From the NCBI GenBank assembly GCA_030653505.1, contig JAURZK010000028.1:1-41363 (forward strand): DNA of 41,363 nucleotides, given 5' to 3'. Of this stretch, positions 37,793-41,363 are shown piece after piece. The translations under genes and the position numbers were made by a program. Under the pieces are notes generated by a model that did not search any database, was not told where the DNA came from, and saw only the letters and a program-made list of their open reading frames with translations. Origin of the DNA: Rubrivivax sp. (GTDB lineage Bacteria > Pseudomonadota > Gammaproteobacteria > Burkholderiales > Burkholderiaceae_C). Each line of letters starts with the position of its first letter. Positions within the stretch are counted from its first letter, which is position 1.

Positions 37793-37960
37793 ATGCGCAC
37801 CACCCTGCTTTCCACCACGGCCGCTCTGGCGTCGTTCCTGGTTTCGACAGCGGCGTTCGCTGGTACTCCGGGGGGAACCGTCCCCGAACCCGGCACCTGG
37901 GCCCTGGTCGGCCTGGCCGCCGCCATCGGCTGGGCCGTCACCCGCAGCAAGCGCAAGTAA
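37793..37960 (+). CDS. Minimal PEP-CTERM sorting-signal protein
   Basis: A 55-residue protein that is nearly all targeting sequence. Residues 1-23 are a Sec signal peptide (basic MR start, hydrophobic core, AFA cleavage site). Residues 30-55 are a complete PEP-CTERM signal: VPEPGTWALV, a membrane span, and the basic tail TRSKRK recognised by exosortase. Only GTPGGT plus the PEP motif would remain between the two cleavage points. I start at ATG 37793, since it opens directly on the signal peptide; the upstream frame to 37640 lacks features. No exosortase gene is in the window. The product may be an exported tag, a decoy or a decayed longer protein. Confidence 0.8.
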   Translation: MRTTLLSTTAALASFLVSTAAFAGTPGGTVPEPGTWALVGLAAAIGWAVTRSKRK

Positions 37961-37994
37961 ACACGCTGCCCTCCTCCGTCCGCGCCTGCGGTCC

Positions 37995-38795
37995 ATGGAG
38001 GCCTTGATCGAGAACGCCTCGCTGGTCATCACCGCGAGCGCCGTGCTTGCCTACGTGATGTCGCTGCTGTGGGAGCTTGCGTGCCCCGTGCTGCCAGCCG
38101 ACGCCGGTGACGGCAGCACACGCTGGGCCGGCAACTTCGGCCTCTTCTTCATCAACCATGCCGTGCCCTACCTCGTGCTGCCGCTCGTCGCTGTGTTCGC
38201 GGCGTGGTGGGCCGATGCGCTCGGGCTGGGGCTGTTGCCCGCGCTCGGTGCGCCGTTCTGGCTTGCACTGATCACGGCATGGGTAGCGCTGGACCTCATG
38301 GGCTGGCTGCTGCACCGGGCGATGCACCGCCTGCCGGCACTCTGGCGTGTGCACCAGGTGCACCACAGCGACCTGCGCTTCGACGCCGCCCTGGCCTTCC
38401 GCTTCCATCCCGGCGAAGCGGCGCTGGTCGCGGTGACCAGCAGCTTCGTCGTCGTCACGCTGGGCCTGCCGGTCGAAGCCGTGCTGGCCAGCAGCCTGGT
38501 CGGCGCGCTGCACAACGCCTTCGTGCACGCCAACGCCAGCCTGGGCCGGCGCACCGAAACCGTGGTGCGTTGGCTGCTGGTGACACCGGACCTGCACCGT
38601 GTGCACCACTCGGCGGAACTCGCCGACGGCATGCACAACTATGGCATCGTCTTTTCCTTCTGGGACCGCCTGTTCCGCACCTGGCGCACGCCGGTCGGCA
38701 GCGGGCCGCACGAGTTCGGCATCACCACCGAACGAGACCCCGCGCGGCTTTCCTTGCCGCGTCTGCTGCTGATGCCCTTCCGGCGTGCTGGCTGA
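37995..38795 (+). CDS. Sterol desaturase / fatty acid hydroxylase family protein
   Basis: A membrane-bound di-iron oxygenase of the FA hydroxylase superfamily, 266 residues, with spans near residues 8-25, 48-70 and 85-105. The histidine boxes are complete: LLHRAMHRLP (HxxxH), WRVHQVHHSDLRFD (HxxHH), HNAFVHANASL, and LHRVHHSAELADGMHNYG (HxxHH plus a further His). Substrates in bacteria range from fatty acyl and ornithine lipids to carotenoids or hopanoid-type molecules; none can be chosen here. The gene lies 34 bases after the PEP-CTERM gene with no terminator between, so the two may share a transcript. Confidence 0.88.
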   Translation: MEALIENASLVITASAVLAYVMSLLWELACPVLPADAGDGSTRWAGNFGLFFINHAVPYLVLPLVAVFAAWWADALGLGLLPALGAPFWLALITAWVALDLMGWLLHRAMHRLPALWRVHQVHHSDLRFDAALAFRFHPGEAALVAVTSSFVVVTLGLPVEAVLASSLVGALHNAFVHANASLGRRTETVVRWLLVTPDLHRVHHSAELADGMHNYGIVFSFWDRLFRTWRTPVGSGPHEFGITTERDPARLSLPRLLLMPFRRAG

Positions 38796-38799
38796 GTGC

Positions 38800-40425
38800 T
38801 CAGGCCGGCGAAGACAGCCGCTTCACGGCCTGTACATAACGCGCCAGCGTCGGTGACAGCCCGCCGGGCGCCAGCCGCACGTCGATGAGCTGGAAGCGCC
38901 CGCGCGTGGCGTGGGCCCGCGCGAGCGCAGCCTCCAGTTCGGCGCGCGTGGCCACGGCGTGGCCGTCGCCGCCCATGCCGGCGGCCATGGACGCGAAGTC
39001 CCAGCGCCCCAGGTCGTTGAACCGTGCGGTGGGCTCGAAGGCGCGCAGCATCTCCCAGCTGGCGTTGTTGAAGACGAGCACGATGGGGTCGCAGCCGCAG
39101 CGGGCGGCGTTGCCCAGTTCCCAGCCCGTCATCTGGAAGGCGCCGTCGCCGACCAGCACGATGGGCCGCCGTCCCGTGGCCACCTGCAGGCCCAGCCCGG
39201 CCGGCACGCCGTAGCCCATGGTGGCGTAGTAGCCGGGCGCGAGCAGGGCCGAGTGGTCGATGTCCATGGCCGTGAACAGGCAGTCACCGATGTCGCTGGC
39301 CAGCGGCATGCTGCCGTGTTCGCGCAACAGCGCATTCACGGCGGTGGCGATGTCTTCGGGCCTGATGGCCGCGTCGCCGGCAAGGGCCGGCGCGGGTGCC
39401 CGCGGCACCAGCGGGAGCGTCGTGCGCGGTGCGGTCGCGGGCAGCCGTTCCAGCAGGGCATCGACCAGCGCCGCGATGGGCACGGCGGGGTAGACATGGT
39501 GGCCCATCACCACGTCGCCGTCGTAGACCTGGATGGTCTTGCGCATATCGATGCGCCGTGAGGACACCGCGAAGTTGGTGTCGGAGACGATCACGCCCAT
39601 CAGCAGCAGGCCGTCGGACTGCTCGACGCGCTCGCTAAGCGCCAGATCGCCGGCCAGGCCGAGGTAGGTGCCCAGCAGTGGCACTTCGGCTTCGGCGAGC
39701 AGGCCGCGGCCCATGAAGCTGGTGACCACCGGGCAGGCCAGTCTCCGCGCCAGTTCGGCCACACGTTCCTCCAGCCCGTAGCGCCGCACCTCGACGCCCA
39801 CCATCAGCACCGGCCGTGCGGCGGCGGTCAGCCGCGCCAGCAGTTCGTCTGCGCAGGCGGCCAGGCGTTCGGGGTCGGGCGCGGGTGCGGGGTTCATCGG
39901 CACCGCGGTGCACGGGCGGGCCGGCATGTCGCGCGGGATCTCGAGGTAGACCGGGCGTGAACGGGCCAGCGCGGCGTCGAGCACACGCGCGATCAGCTCG
40001 GGTGCACGCTGCGCGTCGTCCAGGCGCGCGCGGTCGACCGTGAGTTCGGCGAACAGCTTCCACTGTGAATCGAGCGTCTTCACCTGGTGGTGCAGCAGCA
40101 GCCCGCTGCCCGATTCGTGCGCCGCCGGCGCGCCCGACAGCACCACCAGCGGCACCCGTTCGGCGTAAGCGCCGGCCACCGAGTTCAGCAGGTTGATGGC
40201 GCCGGCGCCGTAGGTCACGGCGGCCACGCCCAGGCCGCCACGGGCACGCGCCGCGGCATCGGCTGCGAAGCCCACGCCGGGTTCGTGCGAGAGCGTGAAG
40301 AGGGGCAGAACGGCGCAACGTTCGATCTCGCGGAACAGCGGCAGCGCGAAGTCGCCGGGGATGCCGAAGACTTCGGTGGCTCCGCGCGCCTTCAAGGCGT
40401 GCAACAGGCTCTCGGCAAGGTTCAA
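38800..40425 (-). CDS. ipdC: Indolepyruvate/phenylpyruvate decarboxylase (thiamine pyrophosphate enzyme)
   Basis: A 541-residue TPP-dependent 2-oxoacid decarboxylase. The N-terminal Pyr domain has FGIPGDFALP (Asp25) and the cofactor-activating Glu48 in LSHEPGVGFAADA. The adjacent His112-His113 in LLLHHQVKTLDSQWKLF mark pyruvate/indolepyruvate decarboxylase-type enzymes rather than acetolactate synthases. The C-terminal PP domain has GDG at 426-428 and NN at 453-454, the metal/TPP motif. Overall it resembles the Azospirillum indolepyruvate/phenylpyruvate decarboxylase, which can lead to indole-3-acetate or phenylacetate. The start is a TTG; the conserved family N-terminus MNLAE begins there and no ATG fits. 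GGGGGT precedes it. Confidence 0.85.
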   Translation of the reverse strand: MNLAESLLHALKARGATEVFGIPGDFALPLFREIERCAVLPLFTLSHEPGVGFAADAAARARGGLGVAAVTYGAGAINLLNSVAGAYAERVPLVVLSGAPAAHESGSGLLLHHQVKTLDSQWKLFAELTVDRARLDDAQRAPELIARVLDAALARSRPVYLEIPRDMPARPCTAVPMNPAPAPDPERLAACADELLARLTAAARPVLMVGVEVRRYGLEERVAELARRLACPVVTSFMGRGLLAEAEVPLLGTYLGLAGDLALSERVEQSDGLLLMGVIVSDTNFAVSSRRIDMRKTIQVYDGDVVMGHHVYPAVPIAALVDALLERLPATAPRTTLPLVPRAPAPALAGDAAIRPEDIATAVNALLREHGSMPLASDIGDCLFTAMDIDHSALLAPGYYATMGYGVPAGLGLQVATGRRPIVLVGDGAFQMTGWELGNAARCGCDPIVLVFNNASWEMLRAFEPTARFNDLGRWDFASMAAGMGGDGHAVATRAELEAALARAHATRGRFQLIDVRLAPGGLSPTLARYVQAVKRLSSPA

Positions 40426-40530
40426 AGGAGACCCCCGGATGCGCGTCAGCGCGACCGGGCAATCTAGCCTGGCGAGGGTCGCGACGGCTTGACCTTGGCC
40501 AAATCAAACGCAGCGCCACCCGCGCCGATG

Positions 40531-40845
40531 TCAAGTTTTCGGTGGCGGCTTGCGGATGATGGTGCGCTGGAACCAGGCTTCGTTCATGCTGGTGAGGAAG
40601 CCGGGCTCGATGCGGTAGCCCGACCGGTCCCCGATCACCGCTTCACGCCCGCAGTGGGGGCAGAGCGCGGTGCCGCCGGTCAGCGATTCCGGGTCGTCGA
40701 AGCTGCTGACATCGATGCCCGACCAGGCAACGATGTCGTCGGGCGGGAAGATCGCCACGCACGAACAGCAGCCGCACACCTGGCTGGCTTCGATCTCGGC
40801 CCGGTTGTCGGTGGTGTGGCGATAGGCGGCAAGTAGATCGGCCAT
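40531..40845 (-). CDS. Small zinc-ribbon-like protein of unknown function
   Basis: A 104-residue soluble protein. It has two cysteine clusters that could bind one zinc: Cys24, Cys26, Cys27 and Cys29 (VCGCCSC), then Cys62 and Cys65 (ALCPHCGREAVIGDRSGY). I recognise the pattern FPP(D/S)(D/E)I..W, TALCPxCG..VIGD.SGY and FL..M...WF from an uncharacterised family usually called cytoplasmic protein; no function is known to me. I start at ATG 40845, since homology begins near MADLLAAYRHT; the frame is open 84 bases further upstream without conserved features. It lies 105 bp upstream of ipdC on the same strand. Confidence 0.75.
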   Translation of the reverse strand: MADLLAAYRHTTDNRAEIEASQVCGCCSCVAIFPPDDIVAWSGIDVSSFDDPESLTGGTALCPHCGREAVIGDRSGYRIEPGFLTSMNEAWFQRTIIRKPPPKT

Positions 40846-40927
40846 GAGTCCATCTCGGTGAGGAAGTCTCGACGCCTGCAGCGCAACGCGGGTGAAGACG
40901 GCAGGGCGCCGGAACCGGGCTGGCAAC

Positions 40928-40933
40928 AATGTA
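40928..40933 (-). promoter_or_regulatory. Weak candidate -10 element for the zinc-ribbon-like gene
   Basis: On the minus strand TACATT lies 82 bases before the start codon. TCGGCA stands 15 bp upstream of it, a four-of-six match to TTGACA at short spacing. The remainder of 40846-40999 shows no open frame and no hairpin followed by T residues that would end sdaA. Confidence 0.25.
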
Positions 40934-40999
40934 ACGCCTGACTACAGCTGCCGACGGCGCCGTGGCGACCGGCCGAGGCGGGCGTGCGTGAAATCGCGC

Positions 41000-41363
41000 T
41001 CAGCATTCGACGATGTTCACCGCCAGCCCGCCGCGGGCCGTCTCCTTGTACTTCGTCATCATGTCGGCGCCGGTCTCGCGCATGGTCTTGATGACCTGGT
41101 CCAGGCTCACGAAGTGCGTGCCGTCGCCGCGCAAGGCCATGCGTGCGGCGTTGATGGCCTTGACGCTGGCGATGGCGTTGCGTTCGATGCACGGGATCTG
41201 CACCAGCCCGCCCACCGGGTCGCAGGTCAGGCCCAGGTGGTGTTCCATGCCGATCTCGGCAGCGTTCTCCGCCTGTTCGGGTGTGCCACCCATCACCGCG
41301 CACAGGGCCCCCGCGGCCATGCTGCAGGCCACGCCCACCTCGCCCTGGCAGCCGACCTCGGCG
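41000..41363 (-). CDS. sdaA: L-serine dehydratase, iron-sulfur type, C-terminal part (5' end outside window)
   Basis: Deaminates L-serine to pyruvate and ammonia with a catalytic 4Fe-4S cluster. Only the last 120 or so codons are present and the frame is open to the window edge. Candidate cluster ligands are the Cys in EVGCQGEVG, the two in [19 protein letters not shown], and the very last residue, Cys, in LAVNIVEC. Their spacings (42, 11 and 62 residues) match what I recall of the Legionella enzyme, where the C-terminal Cys folds into the active site as the fourth ligand. In related genomes sdaA often follows gcvP, which may lie beyond the edge. Confidence 0.93.
   Translation of the reverse strand, partial: AEVGCQGEVGVACSMAAGALCAVMGGTPEQAENAAEIGMEHHLGLTCDPVGGLVQIPCIERNAIASVKAINAARMALRGDGTHFVSLDQVIKTMRETGADMMTKYKETARGGLAVNIVEC

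Overview
This 41.4 kb window is a chromosomal segment of a high-GC betaproteobacterium, most likely Burkholderiales. The order pnp, quinone oxidoreductase, tpiA, secG, tRNA-Leu, nuoA-N is characteristic of that order. A PEP-CTERM (exosortase-sorted) protein and a CCCCAAGCTCGCT-type intergenic repeat suggest the Rubrivivax/Leptothrix/Methylibium side of it; that placement is inference. I see no insertion sequence, phage gene, CRISPR array or clear sign of transfer, and no classical DNA-binding regulator.

Region 1 (1-4321, plus strand): the 3' part of polynucleotide phosphorylase, a PIG3-type quinone oxidoreductase, triosephosphate isomerase, SecG with a strong intrinsic terminator, then tRNA-Leu(GAG). 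A nested hairpin ending in six T lies between the tRNA and nuoA.

Region 2 (4322-19025, plus): a complete 14-gene nuo operon (A B C D E F G H I J K L M N) for proton-pumping NADH:ubiquinone oxidoreductase. All expected iron-sulfur ligands are visible and NuoG lacks the extra N7 cluster. Several junctions are ATGA overlaps or near-overlaps. The exceptions include both sides of nuoI: a repeat-derived 115 bp spacer before it and a hairpin spacer after it.

Region 3 (19042-23233): a Nudix hydrolase overlapping a DUF1178 gene (plus), a minus-strand pair of DUF2069 membrane protein and FAD-linked 2-hydroxyacid dehydrogenase, and a divergent YihY-family membrane protein.

Region 4 (23289-27100, minus): metY-type O-acetylhomoserine sulfhydrylase, an overlapping alpha/beta hydrolase, tandem hairpins, and a DASS/SLC13 anion transporter.

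Region 5 (27200-32998, plus): a CBS-domain protein, chorismate synthase (aroC) and an MFS transporter, then a large membrane-bound PilJ-like/PAS/PAS/GGDEF/EAL protein for cyclic-di-GMP turnover.

Region 6 (33177-38795, plus): an RND periplasmic adaptor and inner-membrane pump without an outer-membrane channel gene, a 55-residue PEP-CTERM protein that is almost only signal peptide plus sorting signal, and a sterol-desaturase-family di-iron hydroxylase 34 bp downstream of it.

Region 7 (38800-41363, minus): an indolepyruvate/phenylpyruvate decarboxylase, a small zinc-ribbon-like protein of unknown function, and the C-terminal part of an iron-sulfur L-serine dehydratase running off the window.

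No stretch longer than 300 bases lacks a gene. The most interesting signals are the near-empty PEP-CTERM protein, the repeat-derived small open frame bridging nuoH and nuoI, and the attenuator-like structure ahead of nuoA.
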